Assembly: GCF_002778275.1 (NCBI RefSeq)
Contig: NZ_NESG01000004.1
Span: 186,001-250,000, forward strand
Length of the DNA stretch: 64,000 bases
Direction: 5' to 3'
Source: Limnohabitans sp. G3-2
GTDB taxonomy: Bacteria > Pseudomonadota > Gammaproteobacteria > Burkholderiales > Burkholderiaceae_C
The notes under the pieces: generated by a model
Seen by the model: only the letters and a program-made list of their open reading frames with translations
The model's database searches: none
Told to the model about the DNA's origin: nothing
Part shown: one piece after another, positions 50,333 through 59,670 of the stretch
How the letters are laid out: each line of letters starts with the position of its first letter
Position numbering within the stretch: position 1 is the stretch's first letter
Translations under genes and position numbers: made by a program

Positions 50333-50450
50333 TGGTTTGAATTTTAGGGTTTCCACGGGGTATTGCAAGGGGATGGTCCTGCTTGCCGCTCAGTTTAGAG
50401 AGGGTTTTCTAGAATCGCCTTGTGCGGGATCAAGTCACGCACCTATAAGA

Positions 50451-51380
50451 ATGCACGCCTATTACGCCGACCACTTTGTTCTGCCTTTGCCCGAGGGCCA
50501 CCGTTTCCCGATGCTCAAGTACAGCCGCTTGCGCGACCGCCTCACGCAAGAGCTGCCCGGCGTGGCCATGCGCGAAGCCCCCGCCGCCAGCGATGGAGAG
50601 CTGGCCTTGGTGCACACACCCGCCTACATCCAGGGTGTGAGCACAGGCACTTTGGACGCGGCCGTGCAACGCGAGATCGGTTTCCCATGGAGCCCCGCCA
50701 TGGCCGAGCGGGCCCGCCGATCGGTGGGGGCCACCGTGGCCGCCGCCCGTGATGCATTGGCGCAAGGCTTGGCGGGCAACCTCGCAGGCGGCACGCACCA
50801 CGCTTATTCGCACAAGGGCGGCGGCTTTTGCGTGTTCAATGACATCGCCGTGACCGCTCGCCTGATGCAGGCCGAGGCTTGGCGGCACCAGCGCAAAACC
50901 CTGCACGTGGCCGTGATCGATTTGGACGTGCACCAAGGCAATGGGACGGCCCATGTGTTTGCGGGCGACCCCACCGTGTTTACCTTGTCCTTGCATGGCG
51001 AAAAAAACTTCCCCTTCCGCAAAGAGGCCAGCGATTTGGATGTGGGCTTGCCTGACGGCTGCACCGATGAGCCCTATCTGGCCGCTCTGCACCAGGCGCT
51101 GCAAACCCTGCAAGACCGGTTCGATCCGGATTTGGTCATTTATCTGGCCGGCGCCGATCCGCACGAGGGTGACCGGCTGGGGCGACTTAAGCTCACCTTG
51201 GACGGCATGCAAGCCCGAGACCGGGTGGTCCTGGACTGGGCCTGGCAGCGCAGGCTGCCGGTGGTCATGTGCATGGGGGGCGGCTATGGTCATGACATCG
51301 AGACCACTGTTCAGGTGCAAATGCAGACTTGGGGCGTGGCCTTGTCCTACTGGCAACGCTGGCACAATCTCGGGCCATGA
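50451..51380 (+). CDS. Histone deacetylase family protein (acetylpolyamine amidohydrolase/AcuC-like)
   Basis: A 309-residue zinc amidohydrolase. Zn ligands appear in the DLDVHQGNG motif (Asp159, His161) with the later GADPHEGD, and the His pair of GGTHHAY at 116-117. Bacterial members deacetylate acetylpolyamines or acetyl-lysine on enzymes such as Acs. The ATG at 50451 is chosen because the protein begins exactly at the family's Y-x-D-x-F motif; the open frame upstream is not family-like. Its stop overlaps the thioesterase start (ATGA). Confidence 0.93.
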   Translation: MHAYYADHFVLPLPEGHRFPMLKYSRLRDRLTQELPGVAMREAPAASDGELALVHTPAYIQGVSTGTLDAAVQREIGFPWSPAMAERARRSVGATVAAARDALAQGLAGNLAGGTHHAYSHKGGGFCVFNDIAVTARLMQAEAWRHQRKTLHVAVIDLDVHQGNGTAHVFAGDPTVFTLSLHGEKNFPFRKEASDLDVGLPDGCTDEPYLAALHQALQTLQDRFDPDLVIYLAGADPHEGDRLGRLKLTLDGMQARDRVVLDWAWQRRLPVVMCMGGGYGHDIETTVQVQMQTWGVALSYWQRWHNLGP

Positions 51381-51829
51381 ACACCCCAGCCAGCCCCTCT
51401 GTCAAAGTACAGCCGGACCCACGCAGCAGTTACAAAGCCTTTCGCGCCATCGGCACGCGCTGGATGGACAACGATGTCTATGGCCATGTGAACAACGTGG
51501 TGTACTACAGCTGGTTCGACACTGCAGTGAACGCCACCTTGATCGAGCAAGGCGTGCTCGACATCCACGCAGGCAGCACCATCGGCTTGGTGGTGGAAAC
51601 CCAGTGTTTTTACTTTGCGCCGCTGGCTTTTCCGCAAACCATCGAAGCGGGCATCCGCGTGGCCAAGCTGGGCACCTCCAGCGTGCGCTACGAGGTGGGT
51701 CTGTTCGCCCAAGGGGAAGAGCTGACCGCCGCCCGGGGCCACTTTGTGCATGTGTATGTGGACCGCGAAACCCGCCGCCCGGTGCCCCTGCCAGCCGCAC
51801 TCAAAGCATTTTTGGAGACATTGACATGA
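51377..51829 (+). CDS. Acyl-CoA thioesterase (4HBT hotdog family)
   Basis: A 150-residue hotdog-fold thioesterase. WMDNDVYGHVNNVVYYSWFD contains the catalytic Asp and the conserved HVNN of the YbgC/4-hydroxybenzoyl-CoA thioesterase group. It overlaps the genes on both sides by four bases (ATGA), so all three are translated in step. The acyl-CoA substrate is unknown. Confidence 0.93.
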   Translation: MNTPASPSVKVQPDPRSSYKAFRAIGTRWMDNDVYGHVNNVVYYSWFDTAVNATLIEQGVLDIHAGSTIGLVVETQCFYFAPLAFPQTIEAGIRVAKLGTSSVRYEVGLFAQGEELTAARGHFVHVYVDRETRRPVPLPAALKAFLETLT

Positions 51830-52563
51830 GCATTCTGAACATCGGACCCCAGGTCAGCACCCGTGTGAACGACGCCGCGAGCGTGGACGCCGCCATCCTC
51901 AGCCGTTTTTCGGCCCGGGCTTATTTGCCCCAAGCGGTGGCGCGGAGTGTTTTGCAAGAGGTGCTGAGCGTTGCCGCCCGCTCACCCAGCGGCACCAACA
52001 CCCAGCCTTGGAAGGTCTATGTGATGCAGGGCGACAAGCGCGACGAGTTGGTGGCCAAGACCTGCGCCGCACACGATGCCATCAGCGCCAATCCGGCCCT
52101 GGCCTCTGAATACGCCGAAGCCTACGACTATTACCCCGAAAAATGGGTCAGCCCCTACATCGATCGCCGCCGCGAGTGTGGTTTTGGCCTGTATGGGGTG
52201 CTCGGCATCGGCAAGGGCGACAAGGCCTTGATGCACGCCCAGCACCAAAAGAACTTCCGATTCTTTGACGCGCCCGTCGGTCTGATTTTCACCATCGACA
52301 AAGTCATGGGCCGGGGCAGCTTGCTGGACTACGGCATGTTTTTGCAAAGCATCATGGTGGCCGCGCGCTCGCGTGGTCTGCACACCTGTCCGCAAGCGGC
52401 CTGGAACGGCTTTTCCAAAATCATCTTGCCCCATGTGGGCGCAGGGGAGAACGAGATGGTGGTCTGCGGCATGGCGCTGGGCTATGCCGACGAGGCGGCA
52501 TTGGTCAACACCTTCCAGACCACCCGTGTGCCCGCGCAAGACTTCACCCATTGGGTGGAATGA
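51826..52563 (+). CDS. Nitroreductase family flavoprotein
   Basis: A 245-residue FMN-dependent nitroreductase-fold enzyme. Cofactor-binding residues are in RFSARAY near residue 28 and in SPSGTNTQPWKVYV near 60. The C-terminal VVCGMALGYADEAA, followed by NTFQTTR, is typical. It reduces nitro groups, quinones or enones with NAD(P)H. ATGA overlap with the thioesterase argues for a common pathway. Confidence 0.93.
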   Translation: MSILNIGPQVSTRVNDAASVDAAILSRFSARAYLPQAVARSVLQEVLSVAARSPSGTNTQPWKVYVMQGDKRDELVAKTCAAHDAISANPALASEYAEAYDYYPEKWVSPYIDRRRECGFGLYGVLGIGKGDKALMHAQHQKNFRFFDAPVGLIFTIDKVMGRGSLLDYGMFLQSIMVAARSRGLHTCPQAAWNGFSKIILPHVGAGENEMVVCGMALGYADEAALVNTFQTTRVPAQDFTHWVE

Positions 52564-52589
52564 CGCCTCCATAAAGACAAGGGCTTGGT

Positions 52590-54458
52590 TTGGGATTCGA
52601 AGCACTCGCGCTGCAACTGCTCAATGGCCTGAGCCACGCCACCACCTTGTTCTTGATGGCTTCGGGCTTGACGCTGATTTTTGGCGTGACCCGCATCGTC
52701 AATTTCGCGCACGGCAGTTTCTTCATGTTGGGGGCTTTGTGGTCGGCGCACGCGCTGACCCACTGGTGGCCCGCCATGGCCGATACCGCTTGGGGCTATG
52801 GCGCGGTGATCTTGATGGGGGCTGGTGTGGCCGCCTTGCTGGGCGCGGCGACCGAAGTCTTGCTGCTCAAGCGCATGCGCCACGCGCCGCAGCTCTACCC
52901 CCTGGTGGCCACCTTTGGCCTGACGCTGGCGCTGCACGACGCAATGCGCTGGTTTTTTGGCCCCGAAGAGGTGTTTGCGCCGCGCTTTCCTGGCCTTAAA
53001 GGCGCCATCCCGCTGGGCGAGTCGTATTTCCCGACCTGGCAAGTCTTCACCTTGGTGCTGGGCCCGCTGGTCTGGCTGGGCTTGCACCTCTTGCTCACAC
53101 GCACCCTCTGGGGCCAGCGCGTGAAAGCCGCCACACAGGACCGCGAGATGCTGGGCGCCCTGGGTGTGAACCCCGCGCCACTCATGCTGGGTGTGGTCAT
53201 GCTGGGCTGCGGCTTGGCGGGTTTGGCCGGGGCGCTGCAATTGCCGCGCGAGCCCGCCCATTTGCAAATGGACGTGAACGTGGTGGTCGAGACCTTTGTG
53301 GTGGTGGTCACAGGCGGGCTGGGCAGCATTGGCGGGGCCTTTGTGGCGGCGCTTCTGATCGGGGTGATCCACGCTGTGGGCCTGAGTTTTTTCCCGCAGG
53401 CGACTTTGGTGCTGGTGTTTTTGACCATGGCGGTGGTGCTGGTCTGGCGGCCGCAAGGCTTGGCCGGGACGGCCGCCCATGCCGAGCAGCGCGAAAGCGT
53501 GCCGGTTTTTGCACTGTGGCCTGTGGGCATGGCGGGTCGGGCAATGGGGGTGGCGGTCTTTGTTGGCCTGACGCTGCTGGCTTGGGGGCAGGGCGATTAC
53601 GGCCGCAGCCTGGCCGAAGACGTGATGGTGATGATGCTGTTTGGCCTGAGCCTGCAGTGGATGATGGCGCTGGGGGGGCTGGTCAGCTTTGGCCACGCGG
53701 CTTTTTTTGCACTGGGCGCGTATGGCGCGGCGCTGTCGCACCTGCACTGGGGTGCGGGTTTGCCGGCGGCTTTGGCCGCGGGCATGGCGCTGGCGCTGGC
53801 CGTGGCCTTGGCGTTTGGGGCTTTGGTGGTGCGCAGCAGTGGGGTCTACCTGGCCATGCTGTCACTGGCGCTGGCGCAAATGATTTGGGCGGGGGCCACG
53901 CAGTGGGTGGGGCTCACCGGGGGCGACAACGGCCTGATCGGCCTGCGTTTGATCGTCCCCGAGTCGCGTGCGCTGTGGGACGCGGCGCTGGGCGGCTTCA
54001 TGCTTTTGGCGGTGGCGGGCATGGCCCGCGTGGCCCGCTCCAGCCGGGGCGCGGCTTTGCAGGCTGTGCGCGATGCGCCCTTGCGCGCTGCGGCCAGCGG
54101 CTTGCCTGTTCAAGCTTTGCGCTACCAGGTGTTTGTGGGCAGTGCCACCGTGGCAGGTCTGGCCGGGGGGCTGTGGGCCGCTTTCAAGGGGGCGGTGTTT
54201 CCCTCCGTGGCCTCGGTTGCCATGTCGGTGGACGCTTTGCTGGTGATTTTGCTGGGCGGTGTGCACCAGCTCTGGGGCTCGGCGGTGGGCAGTGCCCTTT
54301 TGGTGTGGGGCGGGGCTGAGTTGGGGCAGGGGCTGGACTATTGGCGCGGTGTTTTGGGCTTGGTCATCATGCTGGTGATGGTGCTGGCGCCCAGTGGCGT
54401 ACTGGGGGGGCTGCAAATGGGCCTGGCCAGCTTCGCTTCACAGAGGCGCCGCAAATGA
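52590..54458 (+). CDS. Fused LivH-LivM branched-chain-type ABC permease
   Basis: A 622-residue permease. The N-terminal half (about 1-300) is LivH-like (SGLTLIFGVTRIVNFAHGSF), and the C-terminal half (about 310-622) is LivM-like (GGLVSFGHAAFFALGAYGAA). In most relatives these are separate genes. TTG at 52590 is used because AAGGG lies six bases upstream. The family transports amino acids, urea, amides or aromatic acids. The LivG ATPase gene overlaps it by four bases. No binding-protein gene is in this operon. Confidence 0.9.
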   Translation: MGFEALALQLLNGLSHATTLFLMASGLTLIFGVTRIVNFAHGSFFMLGALWSAHALTHWWPAMADTAWGYGAVILMGAGVAALLGAATEVLLLKRMRHAPQLYPLVATFGLTLALHDAMRWFFGPEEVFAPRFPGLKGAIPLGESYFPTWQVFTLVLGPLVWLGLHLLLTRTLWGQRVKAATQDREMLGALGVNPAPLMLGVVMLGCGLAGLAGALQLPREPAHLQMDVNVVVETFVVVVTGGLGSIGGAFVAALLIGVIHAVGLSFFPQATLVLVFLTMAVVLVWRPQGLAGTAAHAEQRESVPVFALWPVGMAGRAMGVAVFVGLTLLAWGQGDYGRSLAEDVMVMMLFGLSLQWMMALGGLVSFGHAAFFALGAYGAALSHLHWGAGLPAALAAGMALALAVALAFGALVVRSSGVYLAMLSLALAQMIWAGATQWVGLTGGDNGLIGLRLIVPESRALWDAALGGFMLLAVAGMARVARSSRGAALQAVRDAPLRAAASGLPVQALRYQVFVGSATVAGLAGGLWAAFKGAVFPSVASVAMSVDALLVILLGGVHQLWGSAVGSALLVWGGAELGQGLDYWRGVLGLVIMLVMVLAPSGVLGGLQMGLASFASQRRRK

Positions 54459-55300
54459 ACCGCCAAACAGCTTTGCAGGTCAGCGGTCTGAGCAAGCACT
54501 TTGGCGGTGTGCGGGCGCTGGACGGCGTGGACTTTGCGGTGCCCGCAGGCCAGTGCGTGGCGCTGATCGGCCCCAACGGTGCGGGCAAGTCCACCTGTTT
54601 TGCCTGCTTGGCCGGACAACAGGTGGCCACGGCGGGTGAGGTGCTCTGGCAAGGCCAGCCGCTGTTGGGCAAAGCGCCTGCCGAGCGGCAGCGCCTGGGC
54701 GTGGCCCGCACCTTTCAGGTGGCACAAACTTTTGAAGCGCTCACGGTGCTGCAAAACATCCAGCTGGTGCTGCGCGGTGCTGCCCCCTTGGCCTGGTGGG
54801 ACCGGCTGGACCGCCGCCAGCCCGAGCGGGCGCTGCGGTTGGCCGCTCAAGCGGGCTTGCAAGCGCAAGCCGATACCACCGTGACCGATTTGCCTTATGG
54901 CGCCAAAAAACGGCTGGAACTGGCCATGGCCTTGGCGGGCTTGCCTGGCGCTGTACAGGCTGCTGCCCCTGGCGCTGCACCTCTTGAAATGGCCGAGCAG
55001 GGTGCCCCTGCAGCGCCGTCCTTGCTGCTGCTGGACGAACCCGCTGCAGGTCTGGCCCCTGCCGAGCGGGCCGACATGATGGCGCTGGTGCGCCAGGTGG
55101 CTTCGCAAGGCGTGACGGTGCTGTACACCGAGCACAACATGGACGCCGTGTTTGGCGCGGCCGACCGGGTGCTGGTGCTGATGCAAGGCCGCCTGGTGGC
55201 CGACGGCCTGCCCGAGGTGGTGGCACAAGACCCGCAGGTGCGTGAGCGTTACCTCGGGCGCGACTTCGACATGAAAGGCCTGCGCGATGCTCAGCGTTGA
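54455..55300 (+). CDS. ABC transporter ATPase, LivG-like (with inserted Ala/Pro segment)
   Basis: A 281-residue ATPase. Walker A GPNGAGKST is near residue 39, the signature LPYGAKKRLELAMAL near 146 (Liv-type, without SGG), and Walker B LLLLDEPAAGL near 190. Between the signature helix and Walker B lies an extra Ala/Pro/Gly-rich segment of about 24 residues (near 164-187) not expected in LivG. It overlaps the permease by four bases and the LivF gene by 14. Confidence 0.92.
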   Translation: MNRQTALQVSGLSKHFGGVRALDGVDFAVPAGQCVALIGPNGAGKSTCFACLAGQQVATAGEVLWQGQPLLGKAPAERQRLGVARTFQVAQTFEALTVLQNIQLVLRGAAPLAWWDRLDRRQPERALRLAAQAGLQAQADTTVTDLPYGAKKRLELAMALAGLPGAVQAAAPGAAPLEMAEQGAPAAPSLLLLDEPAAGLAPAERADMMALVRQVASQGVTVLYTEHNMDAVFGAADRVLVLMQGRLVADGLPEVVAQDPQVRERYLGRDFDMKGLRDAQR

Positions 55301-55937
55301 AGGCCTGAACGCCTGGTATGGCCAAGCCCAGGCCTTGTTCGACGTGGCTTTGTCGGTGGGCGAGGGCGAGTTGGTCGTCATTCAGGGCCTGAACGGTGCC
55401 GGCAAATCCACCCTGCTGCAAAGCCTGATCGGCATCGGTCCTCGGGCGCAAGGCGCCATCCATTGGCAAGGCGAAGCCCTGCAGACCTGGCCCGCACACC
55501 GCCGCGCCCGCGCGGGTTTGGGGTTCGTGGCCGAAGACCGGCGTTTGTTCACCGGCTTGTCGGTGAAGGAAAACCTGTGGATCGCCGCAGATTCGGGTTC
55601 CAGCGCTCAGGGCACGCCCGCGCAGCGCTTTGACCGGGTGATGGCCTTGTTTCCGCAATTGCAAACCATGCTGCACCGCCCGGCCAGCCAAATGAGCGGT
55701 GGCGAGCAGCAAATGCTGGCGCTGGCCCGCACCCTCATGACCGGCCCCCGCCTGCTGCTGCTGGACGAACCGTGTGAGGGCATTTCACCGGTGCTCGTGG
55801 CGGCCATGCGCGACGCTTTGCTGCAACTGGCGCGTGAAGGCGTGGCCATGCTGGTGGCCGAGCAAAACAGCATCCTGGCCCGGCATGCGCAGCGGGTTTT
55901 GGTGTTGACCAGTGGGCGGATGGCTGGCGCCGCTTAA
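55287..55937 (+). CDS. ABC transporter ATPase, LivF-like
   Basis: A 216-residue ATPase with Walker A GLNGAGKST near 34 (the usual Pro is Leu), signature MSGGEQQML near 137 and Walker B LLLLDEPCEGISP near 158. It is about 15-20 residues shorter at the C-terminus than typical LivF. It pairs with LivG on the fused permease. It is the last gene of the overlapping operon that begins with the HDAC-like gene. Confidence 0.92.
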   Translation: MLSVEGLNAWYGQAQALFDVALSVGEGELVVIQGLNGAGKSTLLQSLIGIGPRAQGAIHWQGEALQTWPAHRRARAGLGFVAEDRRLFTGLSVKENLWIAADSGSSAQGTPAQRFDRVMALFPQLQTMLHRPASQMSGGEQQMLALARTLMTGPRLLLLDEPCEGISPVLVAAMRDALLQLAREGVAMLVAEQNSILARHAQRVLVLTSGRMAGAA

Positions 55938-56024
55938 GGCTTGACGCACCCGCATGTGCGGGGTGGGCATCCCTTACACTGCCTGACAACAACGAGCGGC
56001 CCCAGCCGCCAGAGACAACACACC

Positions 56025-57209
56025 ATGATCATCACCAGTCTGCTCGATACCGACCTGTACAAATTCACCATGATGCAGGTGGTGCTGCACCAATTTCCCG
56101 GGGCGCAGGTGGACTACAAGTTCAAATGCCGCAACCCTGGCGTGCCTTTGGCACCTTTTGTCGACGAGATTCGGCAAGAGATCCGCTCTCTGTGTTCTTT
56201 GAGCTTCAAGGAAACCGAGTTGCAATACTTGCGCTCGCTGCGTTTCATCAAAAGTGATTTTGTTGATTTTTTAGGGCTGTTCAAGCTCAATGAAAAATGC
56301 ATCCAGGTCACTGCGCTGCCCTCCGGTGAAATCGACATCACCATTCAAGGGCCTTGGCTGCACACGATTCTTTTTGAAATCCCGGTGCTGGCCATCGTGA
56401 ACGAGGTCTTTTTCCGCAACACCCAAAAAGTGCCCGACCTGATGGAAGGTCGCCATCGCCTGGACACCAAAATTGCCCAGCTCAAAGCGCCAGGCCTTGA
56501 GACCCTCAAGATTGCCGATTACGGCACCCGCCGCCGCTTTTCCCGCGCTTGGCACGAAGAAGTGTTGCGCGTGCTGTCCGCGCGCTTGGGCACCGGCCCG
56601 AGTGGCCAGTTTGCGGGCACCAGCAATGTCTATTTCGCCTATTTGTTGGGCTTGACCCCGCTGGGCACCATGGCGCACGAGTACCTGCAGGCCTGCCAGG
56701 CCTTGGGCCCGCGCTTGCGGGACAGCCAAATTTTTGCCTTCGAGTCGTGGGCCAAAGAGTACCGAGGCGACCTGGGCATCGCCTTGAGTGATGTGTACGG
56801 TTTCAACGCCTTTTTGCGCGACTTTGACCTGTATTTCTGCAAATTGTTCGATGGCGCCCGCCACGACAGTGGCGACCCCTTCAGCTGGGGCGAGCGCATG
56901 ATCTCGCACTACCAGCAAAACCGGGTCGACCCGAAAACCAAGACGCTGATTTACAGCGATGGCTTGACGGTTCCCCGAACCATCGAATTGTTTGAGCAAT
57001 TCCGAGGACGTTGCCAGCTCGCTTTTGGCGTGGGCACCAACCTGACCAACGACCTGGGCTATGAGCCGCTGCAAATTGTCATCAAGATGACCCGTTGCAA
57101 TGGCCAGCCTGTGGCCAAATTGTCCGATTCGCCAGGCAAAGGCATGTGCGAGGATGAAAAGTATCTGGCCTATTTGCGCCAGGTTTTTGAGATCAACCCC
57201 AGCCCCTGA
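56025..57209 (+). CDS. pncB: Nicotinate phosphoribosyltransferase
   Basis: A 394-residue enzyme converting nicotinate, PRPP and ATP to nicotinate mononucleotide in NAD salvage. [15 protein letters not shown] near 170 and the phosphorylatable His region [11 protein letters not shown] near 215 are conserved, as is the C-terminal [11 protein letters not shown]. The ATG at 56025 starts the family N-terminus ([12 protein letters not shown]). Confidence 0.95.
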   Translation: MIITSLLDTDLYKFTMMQVVLHQFPGAQVDYKFKCRNPGVPLAPFVDEIRQEIRSLCSLSFKETELQYLRSLRFIKSDFVDFLGLFKLNEKCIQVTALPSGEIDITIQGPWLHTILFEIPVLAIVNEVFFRNTQKVPDLMEGRHRLDTKIAQLKAPGLETLKIADYGTRRRFSRAWHEEVLRVLSARLGTGPSGQFAGTSNVYFAYLLGLTPLGTMAHEYLQACQALGPRLRDSQIFAFESWAKEYRGDLGIALSDVYGFNAFLRDFDLYFCKLFDGARHDSGDPFSWGERMISHYQQNRVDPKTKTLIYSDGLTVPRTIELFEQFRGRCQLAFGVGTNLTNDLGYEPLQIVIKMTRCNGQPVAKLSDSPGKGMCEDEKYLAYLRQVFEINPSP

Positions 57210-57262
57210 ACGGTGCTGCGGGGCCGTTAACATACGGCACCATTTCACGGGAGATTTGAACG

Positions 57263-58684
57263 ATGACGCGACAAGGTATGCGGTGGGCGGCGTGGCTGGC
57301 TTTGCCGCTTTGTTTGGGGTCCAGCGGCGCTTTTGCCGCTGATCTGGACGGCGCTCAGCTGACGGTGATGTGGGGGGTGCCCTTTGCAGGCATCTTGCTG
57401 TCCATCGCTTTGATGCCTTTGTTGCTGCCCCACTTTTGGCACCACCACTACGGCAAAGTCGCCGCGGCATGGGGCTTGGCTTTTTTACTGCCCTTCGCGA
57501 TGCTGTACGGACCCGCTGCAGCCGGCGCGAGCACGGTCCACGCCCTGTTTGCCGAATACATCCCTTTCATCATCTTGCTGACAGCTTTGTTCACCGTGTC
57601 GGGGGGCATTTTCATCCGCGGTAATTTGCACGGCAGCCCGGGCCTGAACACCGCCATCTTGGCCATTGGTGCCGTGCTGGCCAGCTTCATGGGCACCACG
57701 GGGGCGTCCATGCTGCTGATCCGGCCGCTGATCCGCGCCAACGACAACCGCAAACATGTGGCGCATGTGGTGGTGTTTTTCATCTTCATCGTCTCCAACG
57801 CGGGCGGCTCTTTGACGCCTTTGGGCGATCCCCCCCTGTTTTTGGGCTTTTTGAAGGGCGTTGACTTCTTCTGGACCGTCAAAACCATCTTCCCGGAAAC
57901 CCTGTTTTTGGTGGGCAGCTTGCTGGCCATTTTCTTTGCCCTCGATTCCTGGTTCTACCACCGCCGTGAAGAACTGTTGCCGCAAGACCCGACCCCCGAC
58001 TCCAAATCGATCGGGTTTGACGGCGCCATCAACTTCTGGCTCTTGGCGGCGGTTGTGGGCTTGGTGTTGATGAGTGGCTTCTGGAAATCGCCGGTGTCCT
58101 TCAACATCTACGGCACCGACGTCGGCTTGCCGGGTGTGCTGCGCGATGTGGGCCTGATTTTCGTGACCTTTTTGTCACTCAAAATCACCCCCGCCAAAGT
58201 CCATGCAGACAACCAATTTGGCTGGGGGCCGATGGCCGAAGTGGCCAAGTTGTTCGCGGGCATTTTCTTGACCATCATCCCGGTCATTGCCATGCTCAAG
58301 GCAGGTGTCCATGGCCCCTTTGGCGCGGTCGTCCAATCGGTCACCAAACCGGACGGCACGCCAGACGTGATGATGTATTTCTGGATCACGGGTGCGCTGA
58401 GTTCATTCCTTGACAACGCGCCCACCTATTTGGTCTTCTTCAACACCGCCGGCGGCGACCCGCAGGTTTTGATGACCACCTTGGCGCCGACCTTGGCGGC
58501 CATCTCGGCAGGTGCCGTGTTCATGGGCGCCAACAGCTACATCGGCAATGCGCCCAATTTGATGGTCAAAGCCATTGCGGAAGACCGTGGCGTGAAGATG
58601 CCCAGCTTCTTTGGTTACATGCTGTGGTCGGGCGCTGTCCTGATTCCTTTGTTCGTGGTCATGAGTTTCATTTGGTTCAAGTGA
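57263..58684 (+). CDS. Sodium:proton antiporter (NhaD/CitMHS-type membrane protein)
   Basis: A 473-residue polytopic membrane protein with 10-12 hydrophobic helices and an N-terminal signal-like helix ending in FAAD. The motif GTTGASMLLIRPLIRAN and the PLGDPPLFLGF region are characteristic of the putative Na+/H+ antiporter (NhaD/UIT) family within the ion transporter superfamily. A His-rich loop (PHFWHHHYGK) lies near residue 53. The last base of its stop codon is shared with the next gene's ATG. Confidence 0.85.
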   Translation: MTRQGMRWAAWLALPLCLGSSGAFAADLDGAQLTVMWGVPFAGILLSIALMPLLLPHFWHHHYGKVAAAWGLAFLLPFAMLYGPAAAGASTVHALFAEYIPFIILLTALFTVSGGIFIRGNLHGSPGLNTAILAIGAVLASFMGTTGASMLLIRPLIRANDNRKHVAHVVVFFIFIVSNAGGSLTPLGDPPLFLGFLKGVDFFWTVKTIFPETLFLVGSLLAIFFALDSWFYHRREELLPQDPTPDSKSIGFDGAINFWLLAAVVGLVLMSGFWKSPVSFNIYGTDVGLPGVLRDVGLIFVTFLSLKITPAKVHADNQFGWGPMAEVAKLFAGIFLTIIPVIAMLKAGVHGPFGAVVQSVTKPDGTPDVMMYFWITGALSSFLDNAPTYLVFFNTAGGDPQVLMTTLAPTLAAISAGAVFMGANSYIGNAPNLMVKAIAEDRGVKMPSFFGYMLWSGAVLIPLFVVMSFIWFK

Positions 58685-59670
58685 TGTCCAAACCTTCCAT
58701 CTTGGTGGCCCGCGCCATTTTTCCTGAGGTCCTGCAGTCTTTGGCGCAGGTGTTTGAAGTCGAGAGCAACCAGGCCGATGAGGTCTGGTCTGCCGCAGAA
58801 CTGAGCCGCCGTATGCAGGGCAAAGTGGGGGCGCTCACCACAGGCAGCGAGCGCATCGACGCCGCGCTCCTGCAGGCCAACCCCCAGCTCAAAATCGTGG
58901 CCAACATGGCCGTGGGCTTCAACAACTTCGACGTGCCCGCCATGACCGCCGCCGGTGTGCAGGCCAGCAACACGCCCGATGTGCTGACCGACACCACCGC
59001 CGACTTTGGTTTTGCCCTGCTCATGGCCACCGCCCGCCGAGTCAGCGAAAGCGAGCATTACCTGCGTGCGGGTTTGTGGACAAAGTGGAGCTACGACATG
59101 TTTGCCGGCGCAGAGGTGCACGGCAGCACCATCGGCATCATGGGCATGGGCCGCATCGGGCAGGGCATTGCCCGCCGGGCGGCGCACGGCTTTGGCATGC
59201 ATGTCATTTATCACAACCGCTCGCGCCTGAGTGCCCAGCTCGAAGCCGAGTGCAAGGCCACTTATGTGTCCAAGCAGGAGCTGCTTCAAACCGCCGACCA
59301 TGTGATGCTGGTGGTGCCTTACAGCGCCGAGTCGCACCACACCATCGGCGCGGCCGAGTTGGCGCAAATGAAGCCCACCGCCACCTTGGTCAACATTGCC
59401 CGTGGCGGCATCGTGGACGACGCGGCTTTGGCCAAGGCCTTGGCCGCCGGCCAAATTGCCGCCGCAGGTCTGGATGTGTTCGAGGGCGAGCCCTCGGTCC
59501 ACCCCGACTTGCTCCAAGTGCCCAATGTGGTGCTCACGCCCCACATCGCCAGCAGCACCGTCAAGACCCGCAAGGCCATGGCCCAGTTGGCGGCCGACAA
59601 CCTGGTGGCTTACTTGACCCGTGGCCAAGCCCTGACACCGCTCAACAGCGTGACGGGCTCGGCGGCATGA
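58684..59670 (+). CDS. D-2-hydroxyacid dehydrogenase (glyoxylate/hydroxypyruvate reductase-like)
   Basis: A 328-residue NAD(P)H-dependent reductase. The nucleotide motif GIMGMGRIGQG is near 151. Catalytic Arg240 (NIARGG), Glu269 (FEGEP) and His287 (TPHIAS) are all present. Members of this group reduce glyoxylate or hydroxypyruvate. It is tightly packed between the antiporter (1-base overlap) and rmuC (ATGA overlap). Confidence 0.93.
   Translation: MSKPSILVARAIFPEVLQSLAQVFEVESNQADEVWSAAELSRRMQGKVGALTTGSERIDAALLQANPQLKIVANMAVGFNNFDVPAMTAAGVQASNTPDVLTDTTADFGFALLMATARRVSESEHYLRAGLWTKWSYDMFAGAEVHGSTIGIMGMGRIGQGIARRAAHGFGMHVIYHNRSRLSAQLEAECKATYVSKQELLQTADHVMLVVPYSAESHHTIGAAELAQMKPTATLVNIARGGIVDDAALAKALAAGQIAAAGLDVFEGEPSVHPDLLQVPNVVLTPHIASSTVKTRKAMAQLAADNLVAYLTRGQALTPLNSVTGSAA

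Noticed and set aside
50941-51825. Upstream in-frame extension of the nitroreductase through the thioesterase and into the HDAC-like gene
   Set aside because: Out-of-frame reading of two conserved genes; the nitroreductase family N-terminus begins at the ATG at 51826.
59076-59666. Upstream in-frame extension of rmuC
   Set aside because: It reads the dehydrogenase gene in another frame; the ATG at 59667 overlaps that gene's stop and gives the normal RmuC N-terminal helix.
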